Assembly: GCA_024529925.1 (NCBI GenBank)
Contig: JAFEUB010001537.1
Span: 1-64,000, forward strand
Length of the DNA: 64,000 bases
Direction of reading: 5' to 3'
Origin: Ophthalmolycus amberensis
Lineage: Eukaryota; Chordata; Actinopteri; Perciformes; Zoarcidae
The position numbers and the translations under genes are program-made. A model generated the notes under the pieces. It ran no database searches and was not told where the DNA came from. It was given only the letters and a program-made list of their open reading frames with translations. This document shows positions 37,125 through 49,577 of this stretch, in pieces (position 1 is the first letter of the stretch; each line of letters begins with the position of its first letter).

Positions 37125-37405
37125 CAATTTAGTGTTAAAAATACACTTTCACATGTCATTGAACAACACTGCCAGTGTTAGAAATCAACACTCCGAGTGA
37201 AAGGAAACACAATTTAGTGTTAAAAATACACTGTCATGTGTCATAAAACAACACTGTGAGTGTTGAATATTTAACACTATTAAAGAGTTCAAATATCAAC
37301 ACTATCCAAAGTGTTAATTTAACTCGGAACCGGTGAGGATTATATAAACACCAGCAAAGTGTTAAAATTAACACTAGTGCGAGTTAAATTCACACTTCCG
37401 ATTTT
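37125..37405. repeat. AGTGTTAA/AACACT motif cluster (unit 2 copy)
   Basis: Equivalent of 15640-15940, with small indels and no coding potential. Confidence 0.6.
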
Positions 37406-37564
37406 GTCCCTGCAGGGACAAAAACAAATTACAATAAAGACAATCAATATGAGAAAAACGGTACACAGAATGTGAAAAAAAATCTAAAAGATGGATCGAG
37501 GGTGTCAAGCAGCTTCCGCAAAACAGCGAGAGCCTGAGCCACACAACCTTCTCTAAGAACCGTG

Positions 37565-37758
37565 GAGAGACGGACCAGAGGGGGCTGGATGTCCTGGAGG
37601 ATGGAGAGACGGACCAGAGGGGCTGGATGTCCTGGAGGATGGAGAGACGGACCAGAGGACGCTGGATGTCCTGGAGGATGGAGAGACGGACCAGAGGGGG
37701 CTGGATGTCCTGGAGGATGGAGAGACGGACCAGAGGGGGCTGGATCTCCTGGAGGATG
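37565..37758. repeat. 39-bp minisatellite, 5 units (unit 2)
   Basis: Units start at 37565, 37604, 37642, 37681 and 37720. The second has lost one G and is 38 bp, which shifts all reading frames relative to unit 1. Confidence 0.9.
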
Positions 37759-38424
37759 GAGATCCAAACATGTGGAATGACAGGAGAGCCAGGAGTGTGT
37801 ACACACAACATCTGATGCCTGCACTCTCTGTCCTGACAGAGGGATCCCTCCCTCATCCTTCATTTGTTTTTCTTCTTCTGTGGTGTTAACATCCAAAATA
37901 AATTCTAACTCTAACCCCGGCCAATACAGAAACAGTGTCTCATGAGTCTTGTTCACATCATGACTGGACCATCTGTCCAGTCAGTGTTTTCTCTCTGAGT
38001 GTTATCTCAGACATCACCAGTTGTTTGCGTACTGCAAAATGCGACCAGACGCAGTACATCCTGGTATTTGTGGCAAACTGTATTTGATATACTATGTATT
38101 AGGACATACTAGATATTTTTCTGGTATCAATATTTTGGAGGTATGGTTATTGGAACACACATGCATAAACCTTCACTAAACCACTGAACTGATCAGTGTT
38201 TCGGAAAAAAATGCAACACAAATGAGCTTTTATGTTGGTGGTTTGGGAGTTGACCAACAAATCCACTAAAAGAGGAGATGATGGTTTCCACAACCAAGTA
38301 TGTATTAGAATAAGCAGAGACGGGTTGTGGAATGTTTACAACTCATATCTGTACTGAATGGTAATAGAGCACTGAAAGATCAAATAAAAATAATTCTAGT
38401 ATAAATCAAATAAAAAACATAGAA

Positions 38425-38848
38425 CAGTGGCAGCTGGTGGAACATTTTCTTCGCATGTACTGCTTCCTTTCCTGCTAGTCTGCTGTCTGATTGTGAGGTC
38501 AGGCTGATCTGGGATCAGCTCTTTGGCCTGACGTTTCTCCGCCAAAGTTGTCCTCTCAAACGGGTCTTGGCGGAGTAGTGCTCGCGCGCTCGCCTGATTG
38601 ACTAAATTGTACTTCACTCATTTATATTATTCAGCATTTATTCATTCATGGTGCCAAATTCGTTTGGCACCAAGCTGCGCGTTCTGAGACGTGCACACAG
38701 GCAGAGAGGACAAGCAGACAGGCGGACGAGCAGGAAAAGCTTATCTTTTGCGCATATATCATATTTATTTATTATTATTATTATTATTTCTGTGTGTGGC
38801 TCAAGGTGGGGCCAGGCCCCATGGCCCTCTATTGGCCAGCCGTCACTG
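38425..38848. mobile_element. hAT-like MITE (unit 2 copy)
   Basis: Equivalent of 17002-17426, including the TTCG-loop stem at 38649-38672. Confidence 0.5.
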
Positions 38849-38924
38849 TAAGATAAAATAATTAATATTTCTCTCTTTCTGTCTTGACCACGCACTCACG
38901 CACACGCGCACACGCGCGTGACTA

Positions 38925-38938
38925 AATGCCATGGCAAC
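38925..38938. promoter_or_regulatory. RFX X-box-like site (unit 2 copy)
   Basis: AATGCCATGGCAAC, identical to 17503-17516 and in the same position relative to the acidic gene. Confidence 0.45.
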
Positions 38939-39171
38939 AGACGCGACCGAGGTTACATAAGGCCTCAGAACTTGTTGTCGTTCACTCTGCATTTGGACCT
39001 GAGTGGAACAACTCTTGAGCTGAACCGCTTTGACATCCATACCGTGGAGAGCTGACTCTTTGAGTTTTTTACTTCTTAAAGTAGAGAAAAGCTACTTGAT
39101 ACCAAACTTGTTGGAGAACTGATCGAACTACTGGACAGAAGCGCCTGGAAAAGACCTCCAGCTGTCTGACG

Positions 39172-40373
39172 ATGGGCCCGCGGATGCCGGTGGACTGGTC
39201 GTGGTACATGAGCATCGCCGACCTTGCAGGTAAGATAACTTTGAGATTTATTTTAGCATTTTCCGTTTGATACATCCCCTTAAATCTTTAAAAGTGTTCT
39301 CAGTTCAGAAATCAGTGAAGGCTTTTTGAGTTTAAAGGTGAACAGTTGACACTATATTATCAGGCCTGTTGGAAACAGACACTTAGTCGATCGTCGTGTA
39401 AAATGATTATTTAAAAACACTGTTATTTTGGTTATTTTAACATTAAAATGTCTATTTCTGAAAATAGAACGTTTTCATACAATGCTAAATAAATGCTTGT
39501 ACGGGACTGCATCTGCGCGTGCTGCATCCAGCACGACACCATCTGCATTATGTTTGATATTATTGTTAAAATATTAAAAGGCACAGCCTCTTGTGTGTTG
39601 GTGACACTAGTGCAGTCATAGTTAGTTTATAGATGTCGTTTTTTCTAATTTAATCTTTGATTATTGCTCAATGTAATCCAGAAGTATTTCATGTTATGAG
39701 AAATCCTTACAGTTTTAATTTTCCCCTCTCAGCGCATGTGAACCCCTTCGCCTTCATACCAGCACTTCCTCCACCAGAACCTCCTGCACCAGAACCGATC
39801 ATCGGGATCTTCATGCTCTTCCCCATCGACGAGGGAGTGCAAGGTGAGTTCCAGGATGGTGATGATCAGCTCTTCCCTGCAGGTCAGTGGCCTTGGCACA
39901 TTGCTGACGAGGAGGAGGGAGGCGTCAGGTATGTAGAAGAGGAAGAGGAAGAGGAAGAGGAAGAGGAAGAGGAAGAGGAAGAAGAAGAAGAGGAAGAAGA
40001 GGACCCTCTCACCCAGCGGCTACCAGCTCCGGGTGTCTTGGAGAAGATGCGACGGCTGCTTCGTTGTCCCTCTCCCGCTGACTATCGTCTCTCCCTCTCT
40101 TTTGGTGTGGAGCATCCCGAAGAGGCTATGCCCCCGTTCTTCCAGGGGTCAGAGGAGTCCAGGGAAGAGGATCGCACGGAGCAGGTAAGTCTGAAGAGGC
40201 AGAGGAACGGTGAAGACGACCAAGAGGACGCAGCAGCCTCCACTTCAGGCCTCGGTCCCTCCACAAAGAAGAGCCGGACAGATGACGACAGACAGTCTCC
40301 ACCCTCCACTCCAGGCATCGGCTCCCCTTCACACAGAAGATGGCAGTGGCCTGAAGACAGCGACTCGGATTGA
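39172..40373 (+). CDS. Unrecognised highly acidic protein, two exons, unit 2
   Basis: Exon 1 is 39172-39229 and exon 2 is 39733-40373. The encoded 232 residues are identical to unit 1, including the length of the acidic run, although the (GAA/GAG)n tract is a repeat that usually varies. The intron is about 111 bp shorter because of a 113-bp deletion at about 39498 (unit 1 has 18075-18187 extra). Promoter-region sequence and the X-box are conserved, so this copy could be expressed independently of unit 1. Confidence 0.65.
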
Positions 40374-40542
40374 GACCGACAGCCTGTTTGTTGCTGGATT
40401 GTAAAACCTTTGTGTCTGGTAGGACTGATAAAGCACCAGACAGCCTTCCCTTGCGTCTGGCGGGGTTGGCGATAGGTAGCATCCTGCAGCAGGGCTTTTA
40501 AATATCTCTTTTATGGATTTTTCTTTTGACTAATTGTTGATG

Positions 40543-41002
40543 CTTGGAGAAGATGCGACGGCTGCTTCGTGGTCCCTCTCCCGCTGGCCATCGTCTCTCC
40601 CTCCCTTTTGGTGTGGAGCATCCTGAAGAGGCTCCGCCCCCGGTTTTCCAGGGGTCAGAAGAGTCCACCAAGAGGAGCACGGAAGAGGACCGCACAGAGC
40701 AGGTAAGTGTGAAGAGGCAGAGGAACGGTGAGGACGACCAAGAGGACGCAGCACCCTCCACTTAAGGCCTCATCTTCCCCTCACACAGAAGATACTGGCA
40801 GTGGCCTGAAGACAGCAACTCGGGTTGAGACCGACAGCCTGTTTGCTGCAGGATTGTGAAACCTTTGTGTCTGGTAGGACTGATAAAGCACCAGACAGCC
40901 TTCCCTTGCGTCTGGCGGGGTTGGCGATAGGTAGCATCCTGCAGCAGGGCTTTTAAATATCTCTTTCATGGATTTTCCTTTTGAGTAACTAGTCGATGCT
41001 AG
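40543..41002 (+). repeat. Partial tandem duplicate of the acidic gene's last exon, open frame in unit 2
   Basis: Equivalent of 19232-19690. Here GCCCCCGG keeps the frame open from EKMRRLLRGPSPAG through FGVEHPEEAPPPVFQGSEES to DQEDAAPST and a stop near 40765. The unit 1 copy is frameshifted. It could act as an alternative last exon only if a suitable acceptor is used; none is obvious. Confidence 0.75.
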
Positions 41003-41299
41003 ATGCAGAAACTAGAGGTAAGTTAACAGTGAATGCCTGTTATTCTGTTGTGTATTTTTATTTATAAAGTCTAGATGTCTTTACCAGACAAAGGTAAGTC
41101 AACACTTAATAACAACATTAACACAGTTAATTAACAGTTATTCAAAGATTGTTCATTTTACTCACTCTCTCTTTTTATAGTTGGGTGAAGGTGGCTGAAC
41201 CAGACAGCGGTATGGTAAAAATTACTAACGTTGAGAAAAAGTCTTTTACTCAGGTATCGATGGCTGTAACACAGGACGCAACATCCAGGATCTCCTAGA

Positions 41300-41699
41300 C
41301 AACACAGGACCAGATGAGAAGGATGGAGGACCACAGGACCACCACAGGACCAGATGAGAAGGATGGAGAACCAGATGAGAAGGATGGAGAACCAGATGAG
41401 AAGGATGGAGGACCACAGGACCAGATGGAGAGCGGCGGTCTCCTTTCTTTCAGTGGGCTGAGTAAGTATCCCTCACTAAGACTACAGAAGTATTAGTAAT
41501 AAGATTCCATCATTGGAGGCCAGATTCAACACAACAATGTTAAGGTCGTATAGTTGAGTTCAAAGTATTCATCTCTTGTGTTTGTGTCTCACAGGGCAGG
41601 ACTCCTCCGTGCTTTTGTCCCACTCCTGGAGCAGCTGAGAGTGGACGTCTTCCAAACCATCATCCCAGGAAGACCCAGACCCACCACAGACCACTGAAC
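41300..41699 (+). other. Possible alternative 3' exons of the acidic gene (unit 2)
   Basis: The DEKDGEP-type repeat has one more full unit than in unit 1 and continues as GGPQDQMESGGLLSFSGLS. That is out of phase with the following exon (acceptor near 41595, AGLLRAFVPLLEQLRVDV, TGA at 41697-41699). The two units therefore differ in whether these exons could join. Confidence 0.3.
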
Positions 41700-42054
41700 C
41701 ACTCTCAGCACCCCAGTGAGTCCGAGACCCAGCGAGTACGGTGACGTCCTCCCCGCCCCTCCCCCCTCGACACCACCCGCTCCACCCACCAGCCGAGAGG
41801 ACGAGGGGCGTCCCGTCCCCACCGGCACAGAGGACGTAGTTTGTCTCCGTCTGCTTCTTCTGTGCTGGTGGGTTTGGGAAGCTCCTCACACACACACAGG
41901 AAGCCGTCAGCAGCTCTTTGCATCTGCTCACAAGTCAAGAAGGAGACAGATGCATTTGTCACATAGAACACAGTATGTTCATGTAAACTGTTTGTACTGT
42001 ATGTATACTGTTTATTTACAGAGTAGCACAATACAAATAAATGTGTGACAAACT

Positions 42055-43530
42055 TTCTAAATATGTCTTTGTATTGGAAACAATATGATATTTTTTATGT
42101 AATTCAAAACTCTGCCAATGTATGACAATTAACATCCAATAAATATCGTGCAAGTGATAATTTAATATCTTTTTGATTTTCATTTGACTCAAAGGCATTA
42201 CTGTTGGTACTGTTAAGTATTGATAATCATAACATTACATGTTGATATAAATAAAATGGTGAAAGCTTTAGATTACGGCCGGCAACGTGCAGCATTATTC
42301 TTCCCAATTGAATTCAAACTAAACCATAAATAATTGAAATCTTTACTGATAACATGAAACGTAATGATACATACTTGTAGCTGCAAGGGAACAAGATGTG
42401 ACGTTAATGAATAAGGGGGAAACAATGTGGGAACTTAATGAATTATTATCATTATTATCACTTTTTACAACACTGCTGTAGTTTATTTCAAAATGATCAA
42501 ATAGAACTGACCAACACTGGAGAGCCACAGATGATAACAAAATAAGGAACTACATAGAAAATAACTTCAAGGTACATTTGTGTTTTTGCAACAAACAGAG
42601 ATAGAGCGACAAGAGTCCTGCCAGGTTCATACTGCTGGCATCAATAGATCATTGAAACATTTGAGTCATTGCACAATATAAACAATGATGATATGACACG
42701 GTCATCTCGTCATATCACACTTACTGATAGGTCTGTCATTCAAATTAGTAGGCAGTCAAAAGAACACATTCCCCATTACTCAAATTCTGAGAGAGTTCAG
42801 TGACAAAATTGATAACCTGCAAGTTCAACGTCAATCGTTGTGCTGTCCTCGATGCAGCAGTTCGGGGGTTCAGACGGCTCTCCTATCACCCAAATAAAAA
42901 GATGATTTTCTCCTCATACTATACCATAACTTTTCTTCAACACAATATACTATGACTTTAATTACCTTTTTCGACATACCATAAAATTCCTCTTTTATGC
43001 AATTACTTTTTTATCACTCTTTTCTACACACTATACTATGTTTTTCGCCATACTATACTATTACCTTTTTAGGACTTTTCGACTTAATATACTATGACTT
43101 GTTCATGATGTTTTTGACGTAGTTAGAATTTATTTCTTGACTTTTTCAACATACTTTTCTGACTTTTCATGGCCTTTTTTCGACATAGTATACTCTGACT
43201 TTTTTGAAATACCATCTCTTGTTCTACATCTTTTTTATAGCACACTACATTATGACTTTTTGTGTAACCTACCATGCTATGTTGGACATAGAATAAAGAA
43301 AACTGAAGGACTCACCAATAACTCACCACAAAATAAGACATTTATTCAGTACGCAGCAGTCAGTCAGTACAAACGTCTTCATTCCTCAGTAGCTCAAGTC
43401 CTGTTTGAACAGTAATCACAATCAGGAAAACTACTACTTCTTTGAAAATCAAAACATTTTCAAGACTGCTGGTTTCAGCATCTTTACAGGCAGAACACTG
43501 GAGCTGCATCTCAATCAACGCTTGGTGAGT
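42055..43530. other. AT-rich, no gene; actatgacttttt-type repeat at 42903-43283
   Basis: Unit 2 equivalent of 20740-22212. Confidence 0.55.
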
Positions 43531-44593
43531 GTCATACAAAACCTACCTCTACAGTGTAAAAACAAAAACATTTCCACAATATCAACAAAAACAAACATAT
43601 ATATACACATGTTCCAATTCCATCAACATTTTAAAGTGAGCCTGCTAGATTGTCACACTGTGCTACCGTATAAATTAATTAAAAATCTCATATTGATTTC
43701 AAATCTATTACTAACGCACGTATGTTAATGTTGACACTAATTGAATCATTTATTGCAAGCAGCAGGGCTAAAGTTCAGCAGAAAATCTGAAAAAAGTGTT
43801 CTGATATAATAAAGAATGTAAGACATTCGATCTTTAATGTTGGATTATGGGATGCCAATTAGTGATGACAATCTGCAGGGGGCACCATACTGCGTTTATG
43901 AATGAATCCTTCAATATGATCTGTGTCCTCTCTAAGCAAGCTAAGATTCTTGGTAAACATGACTTGGTTTTCATCTTGCGTTGCTAATGTCTTTAATATT
44001 CGTATCGTATCTGTAGCTTCGACAATTAAGAGAAGATCTTAGTGGTAAAATGTTTTTGGTAAAATCCAGCCAGTTCTTTTTTTGGCTTTTCAGTGGCCTG
44101 AAAAACAAATGGAGGAAACGTGATGCTGTGATTGGTTGACTTTGCTGGGAGCAAGTCATTTACATATAGTGTATTTACATCTAACATATTACAAGAAGAC
44201 GGATACCAATATCTGACATCAAAAGGGTCACTCAAATAAAAAGAACCATCTCATGACACGTACAGCATCTTTTTCAAATGGTTCAAATTGTGCTCATACT
44301 TTAAACGTAAGTCTGGTGATAGTCAATACTTTTTTTAACGTTGTTAACAAATATTTAAAGTCCAAAACCAACAAATACCTGATCCAACGCAATAAGTATT
44401 TAGTGTGTATCCAACGCCTGATATTCCTCTCTACCATAGAGCTCCAATATTTCCACTAACATATCAATGAGCACACTGTTGCTCTGGGGCACATGTTTGT
44501 TCGTTACAATGAACATGCGCACGCTAGTTTATTTTGACGCCGTGCTGCTGCCATTAGAGCACCAATTGTGTATTAATCCACCACTGGAAAAGT
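43531..44593. repeat. Third visible occurrence of the unit end; right boundary of the array
   Basis: Matches 1-1063 and 22213-23275. After CTGGAAAAGT the other copies read CCCCAAAC, but this one reads AGTGTGATTG and loses homology. Two substitutions (CGTGCTG for CGTCCTG, CCACTGG for CCGCTGG) cluster in the last 60 bases. Confidence 0.9.
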
Positions 44594-45367
44594 AGTGTGA
44601 TTGAATTTCTTCACTGTAGCTCCTCTACAGTGTAATGTCACAGATCAGTGTAAAATAATACAAATCTGAATATAAGAAGTTGCAGACTCAGGCTGTCTGA
44701 GTCTATCTTTATCATGTTTTATGTTCCAGTGATCTGAATATTGAATAAATAAATAAATAAAAAATCTCCTTTAAAATGCAGTAGAACAACTGATGTTGGA
44801 TTATTGGTGTGTGAGATAGAGTATGTGAGCTTTCATTCAACACTGTTGTATAGATTTTTATTAAGAAATCGAGGTTGTGAATATCAATATGCAGAATTTA
44901 CCCAAAGACAGTCCTGTACATTCTGTAAAGGTCAAATCTATCCGTGTAGTTTTTATGTAGATGAAGTACAATATAGAAGATATATATATTCAGGCATATT
45001 AGACATATGTATCGTCTTTGAACTGTTTATTGTGCTTATGCAGAACCTTTTACATTTGTAGTGAGTCCTCGGAGGTGATGTCAAACAGAAAGAACTTTGT
45101 GGTTTTTTTGTCAAGTTTATTTCCACTGCAGAGTTAGTTCATTATCAGAGACAGTCTGCGAGGCTAAATCCATCAAATGAGAAGATTATTATTAGGACAG
45201 AGGTACGTTCAGAGCATCTTTAGCAAGGCTTACAATCTACTCCAATCACTTCTAGTTTAGGTCCATCCAAAGTGAAAGAATACCCGTTCCAACACCACCA
45301 AACTGTGAGGAGCCGTCAGTGAACTTCAATCAGTACCATGTGAACATGTCATCATTAATCATATACT
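44594..45367. other. Single-copy flank, no gene recognised
   Basis: AT-rich sequence with several AATAAA-like motifs (e.g. the AATAAATAAATAAATAAAAA run near 44744). An 85-codon frame at 44804-45061 has no recognisable similarity. It could include a 3' UTR, but this is not supported further. Confidence 0.5.
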
Positions 45368-46340
45368 CAGAGATGGGCAAAGATACATCAAAATGTATTT
45401 TGATCCAAAATACAAAATACCCCTCAAATAAATGTATCAAAATAAAATACAAAATACTGGTGCCAGAAAATGTAACAAAATACAATACATGTATTTTGTA
45501 TTTAAAATATAGGAAATACTTTTTTCTGGATTTTCCGTTTTCTCACAATTTGGTATAGCAGAGCATTCAGGTTTGGGCTATATAATATAATATAATTATA
45601 TATAATGTACACAAAGCTCTGGTGAACCCCACAAAAAGGAAGAACAGTCACAGACATGTTGTCCACCTGGCCAACTGTAGAATGTATGAAATAATAAAAC
45701 TAAGAATACTTTCATAATATGCCTTTTAAATAAAATAAATTGGATATTTAATGTTTTTTAAACAAATGGACATCTACTGTCATAGCCTGGCTAACTGTGA
45801 ACCATATTATCTGCCAGTAATTTATATGGCATCATGACATTCACATTGAGAAGATACAGCATAACTTGTAATACAGTGAGATTAGATGGTCAGAAGTCTC
45901 TTGATAAGGTTATCATGAACATACAAGGTCCCAATCTCCCTCTTCCTATAGCTAGCTACTCGACTGATAACTTGCTAAACACTGGCTATGCACTAACCTA
46001 GACAGCATGCTAGCGTCATTAGCATGTTAGCATCGATCGCTAGCTTGATATTATAACCATCACCATGTATATAGACAGCATGCTAGCGTCATTAGCATGC
46101 TAGCATAAATCGCTAGCTTGATATTATAACCATCACCATGTATATAGACAGCATGCTAGCGTCATTAGCATGTTAGCATAAATCGCTAGCTTGATATTAT
46201 AACCATCACCATGTATATAGACAGCATGCTAGCGTCATTAGCATGTTAGAATAAATCGCTAGCTTGATATTATAACCATGCTAGCGTCATTAGCATGTTA
46301 GCATAAATTGCTAGCTTGATATACCCATCACCATGTATAT
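45368..46340. mobile_element. Second locus of the TIR-bounded repeat found in each unit
   Basis: Homologous to 10039-10860 from its first base, with about 45 bp near 45400-45490 that the array copies lack and a longer ~70-bp minisatellite (about five units from 46010). It is cut off at 46340 by an inserted hAT element. Confidence 0.75.
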
Positions 46341-47346
46341 CAGGGGTCACCAACCTTTTTGAACCCGAGAGCTACTTCAAGGGCACTGAGCAGTACGAAG
46401 GGCTACTTGTTTGATACAAACTTCCTGAATAACAAAGTTGCACAGATCACCTTTTAATAATCATAATATATGTGAAGAGACTGATCACATGTCAATGTTA
46501 ATTATTCCTCACAATAATTATTAACAATGATTGTGTATATTGTTCAAAATCGCACCTGTTATATTTTTGTAAAAATTATCACTTCTAAATTTTTTTAGGT
46601 AATCATGAATCATTAACTGTCATATATTCACATCATGTCTCGTTTGTACTAACCACTTCCTTCGTAACATGTTTGAACAAATCATGAACTCTGTGCCATG
46701 TTTATACAAATTATCAGTTATGTAAGATAAAAAAATCAACTCTTTCACATTTTTAAATGAATCCTATTACATTAGTACTAATCACCACATTTTGGGAAAT
46801 CTGGGTCAACTGTGCATTGCGCAATGAAGCCTGCAGTCTGTAGTCACCAGCTTTTTTTTGGGTATCCTTTTCTCCACGAAGAAACGAGTAAAAAGTCTTG
46901 TCTATAGCCGAGGGGGGGGGGGGGGGATCCAGCCCTCCGAGGCACGCGAGCGTCTTTGGGCGCCTGCGTTCAAACCTCTAGTCTGGGCCTTTTCGATCGT
47001 ACTGCGTTGCCTCGCCTCTACCCCCGCCACCCACGAGTTGTTGCCCCGCGGCCTGTTCCGAGGACTGACGGACCTGACGACGGTGTGCGCTCGCGGCGGG
47101 GGCAGCGCGTCCGGTGCCAACGGGAAGCGCCCGCCATTCGGAACCTGAAAACCTAGTGCGGTGCGGCGGCCTCTTCCTTTTAAAATCGACATGAATGCAT
47201 GCGTTTTTGATTAAAAAAGAACAGAAACTACATTTTTTAGACGGAGATCCATGGGGACCTCGTGCTATTAGAACATGCCTTGCGGGCGACTCGCATGGTC
47301 CCCGCGGGCGACCAGGTGCCCGCGGGCACCGTGTTGGCTACCTCTG
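46341..47346. mobile_element. Non-autonomous hAT element
   Basis: The left end CAGGGGTCACCAACCTTTTT and the right end GTTGGCTACCTCTG are terminal repeats of a very common fish hAT group. Flanking 8-mers (ATGTATAT and GTCTAAAT) match at only 5 of 8 bases. The interior is GC-rich with a poly(G) tract (46909-46926). A 96-codon frame on each strand there is a GC-rich artefact and no transposase motif is seen. Confidence 0.7.
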
Positions 47347-48192
47347 GTCTAAATGATGCAAGAAGAAAAGGCAGCCAGTGTTTGACTATATTGTAGATAT
47401 ATTACAAGGTTACTGTATTATATACCTATTCGCTCAAGGTCAGGTTTTAATATTGTGAAGCATTTAGTAATGTAAATGTTTCACGATTAGTACATGAAGA
47501 GATTCTTTTCTGTCTGTGGCTTAGTGCTAGTTCAGACATAAAGTTCAAAGGTTGGACATGATCACCTGTTCGATTCAAACAGGATTCGTAATACTTTTTG
47601 TTGATGTCACCAGACAAATATTTTCGAAATAACGACGGATCATTGGTCGTGGTAATGCTGTCGAAATCCTAAATGAATGCTCCAACAAGCCTCTCCATTG
47701 TAATGTTTCAACAGACACCCTAACCTCAAATCGACTCCACATCAGATTAATAACGATATCTGACACAAATATAAGACGGACAACGGAGCGTTTCTTAAAG
47801 GATTTGTTGACGTAAGTGTTTTGAACAGGCATCGACACAGACCACCAACTTTGTCATTCACTCTGGTCTTCGTTATGTGTCCTCTGAATCTCAAACAGAG
47901 CCTCACTAACGAGCAGTAGATTTTCCAGCAAAGTGTTCTGTTTATATTCTTTCAAAAGAAACCATAGAAACTACGTGAAAGAGAGAGGAGAGGCGATCGA
48001 CATGTTTATTTCCTGTTTATTCTACGTGGGTCCTGAAAGGCCACTCCTATCACACATCTGCTTTATGCACTCGAACATAAACCAGTTAATTCAAAACCAG
48101 TTAATCTTGCACACCGGCAGTAAACCAGCACCGGGGGCTCAGCGCTCATGTTACCTGCCTAGAACAGCATATATATAGATATATATGTGTGT
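47347..48192. other. No gene recognised
   Basis: AT-rich sequence without recognisable exons or transposon ends; ends in a short (AT)n near 48165-48190. Confidence 0.5.
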
Positions 48193-49550
48193 CCGTGGTG
48201 GGCCGTCAGGGCCTGCAAAGCCTTCTCTGCTGGCCTAAACAGAATCACAAAGTAATAATTAATAATTTTTCTTAAATACACTAAATGTATTGTAATTTAT
48301 AAAAATATTTTCCCATTATCTTATGTTCTCATTGCACAGCTACTGTCTTCCTCAGTTGCTCTGCTTCCAGTGCAGCTTGTTTTAAGTAGAGCTTTTATCC
48401 AATCAGATTTCAGCCTCTGTGTCTCTAGGTAAGAACAGAGGCCCCAGGCCTGCAGACTCACAAGTGAATCCCTGTGCAGTTTAAGTGAATGGGGACGATA
48501 TTGTTGATTGTCAGAGTGTTCAACCAATCAGATCTTTAGTTTGACATGTTGGGCGTATTCTTTGACGTGCCAGAGCCTGCTAGCTGGCCTAGCCATACGT
48601 GATTGGTCAGTGGACTAGCGTGACATGTTGGGCGGTGACAATCCCAATATCTGCTGCCTCTGTGGAGCAGACATTTTCAGCCCTCAAACGCAATAAAACG
48701 TATTCAAGAAATACAACTGGGGAGGCTCGACTGTCTTCAATGGTGTCCATGAATCGAGAAGGACTTCTTACTGGAACTAAAACGTATGGATGTACTGAAC
48801 AACCGTGAGATTAAACTCTTTGTTGAGGATGGACTTTGTCTTTAAATATTGAACAGCAGCATTGGTAAGTTAACTTCAGTAGCTTTAACTTCGATAAATA
48901 TTATTTATGTCATTATTTAATATGCTTGTTTATATTATATCTTATTATTTGTCCAACTTGGTTTTATAAATATGGATTTTCGTTTGGTTTTATATGTGAT
49001 AGGAACTATTGTTACGTCCTATGTTGCGCTGGGGACACATTTAGCCGGTGCACAGCAACAAGAATACACGCGAAGCGGCAGCGGTCTATATACTCCGCGC
49101 AAAGTGTCAAAGTGTTAAAGTTAAGTTCAAGTTTTTAAGTGATCTACTTTGAAGATTCATGTGTTTTCAAGTGGACTCATTTTTCCTCTCGGTGTTGACA
49201 GACGAATAAATCCGTCAGTAACAAGAACTATTGAGTCGTGTATTTCCTGGAGGGAGTGATACTATGATAGGAGAGGTACTACTCTGTTAGTTTGTCTATC
49301 ATGTCGTTTTCATGATATGGGTAATATTGTTCCCTCTGATATGAATAATATTTGAATGGCCCGTGCTCTTGAGTGTGTGGCGGAATGCATGTTTTAGCTG
49401 AATTGATTTTGATTTTGACTCATTGTTTGTTAATGCCGCTGCATCCCGCCATGCGGGTATTCATGTCTCTGCACTCATAGTGTGTTTGTAGGTGTTGAGC
49501 TTCATTTTTACAAGTGCAGGCCCAGGTATGAAATGCACGTCCCGCCACTG
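48193..49550 (+). mobile_element. Decayed hAT transposon with hATC remnant
   Basis: The left end CCGTGGTGGGCCGTCAGG and the right end ATGCACGTCCCGCCACTG are CAGTGG-type terminal repeats. The interior carries a piece of transposase C-terminus (48599-48845). No exact 8-bp target duplication remains. A stretch near 49010-49280 (GACGAATAAATCCGTCAGTA) may be a later insertion. Confidence 0.6.
48599..48845 (+). pseudogene. hAT transposase dimerisation (hATC) remnant
   Basis: Reads IPISAASVEQTFSALKRNKT then YSRNTTGEARLSSM, the classic hAT C-terminal dimerisation block. After a 1-base frame change it continues LLELKRMDVLNNREIKLFVE to a TAA at 48843-48845. The upstream RNase H-like core is missing, so it is a fossil of a transposase, not a host gene. 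Confidence 0.75.
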
Positions 49551-49577
49551 GTATATATATACACATATATATTAGTG

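Larger units (their letters stand above)
23276..44593. repeat. Segmental tandem duplication, unit 2 (21318 bp)
   Basis: Colinear with unit 1. It is shorter by 894 bp: about 760 bp are two fewer 380-bp satellite units, 113 bp are a single deletion near 39498, and the rest are microsatellite and small indels. Its right end at 44593 is where homology to 1064 and 23276 onward stops, and single-copy sequence follows. Confidence 0.93.

Noticed and set aside
46858..47192. GC-rich 96-codon frames on both strands
   Set aside because: They lie within a hAT element, are complementary artefacts of GC-rich DNA, and show no domain.
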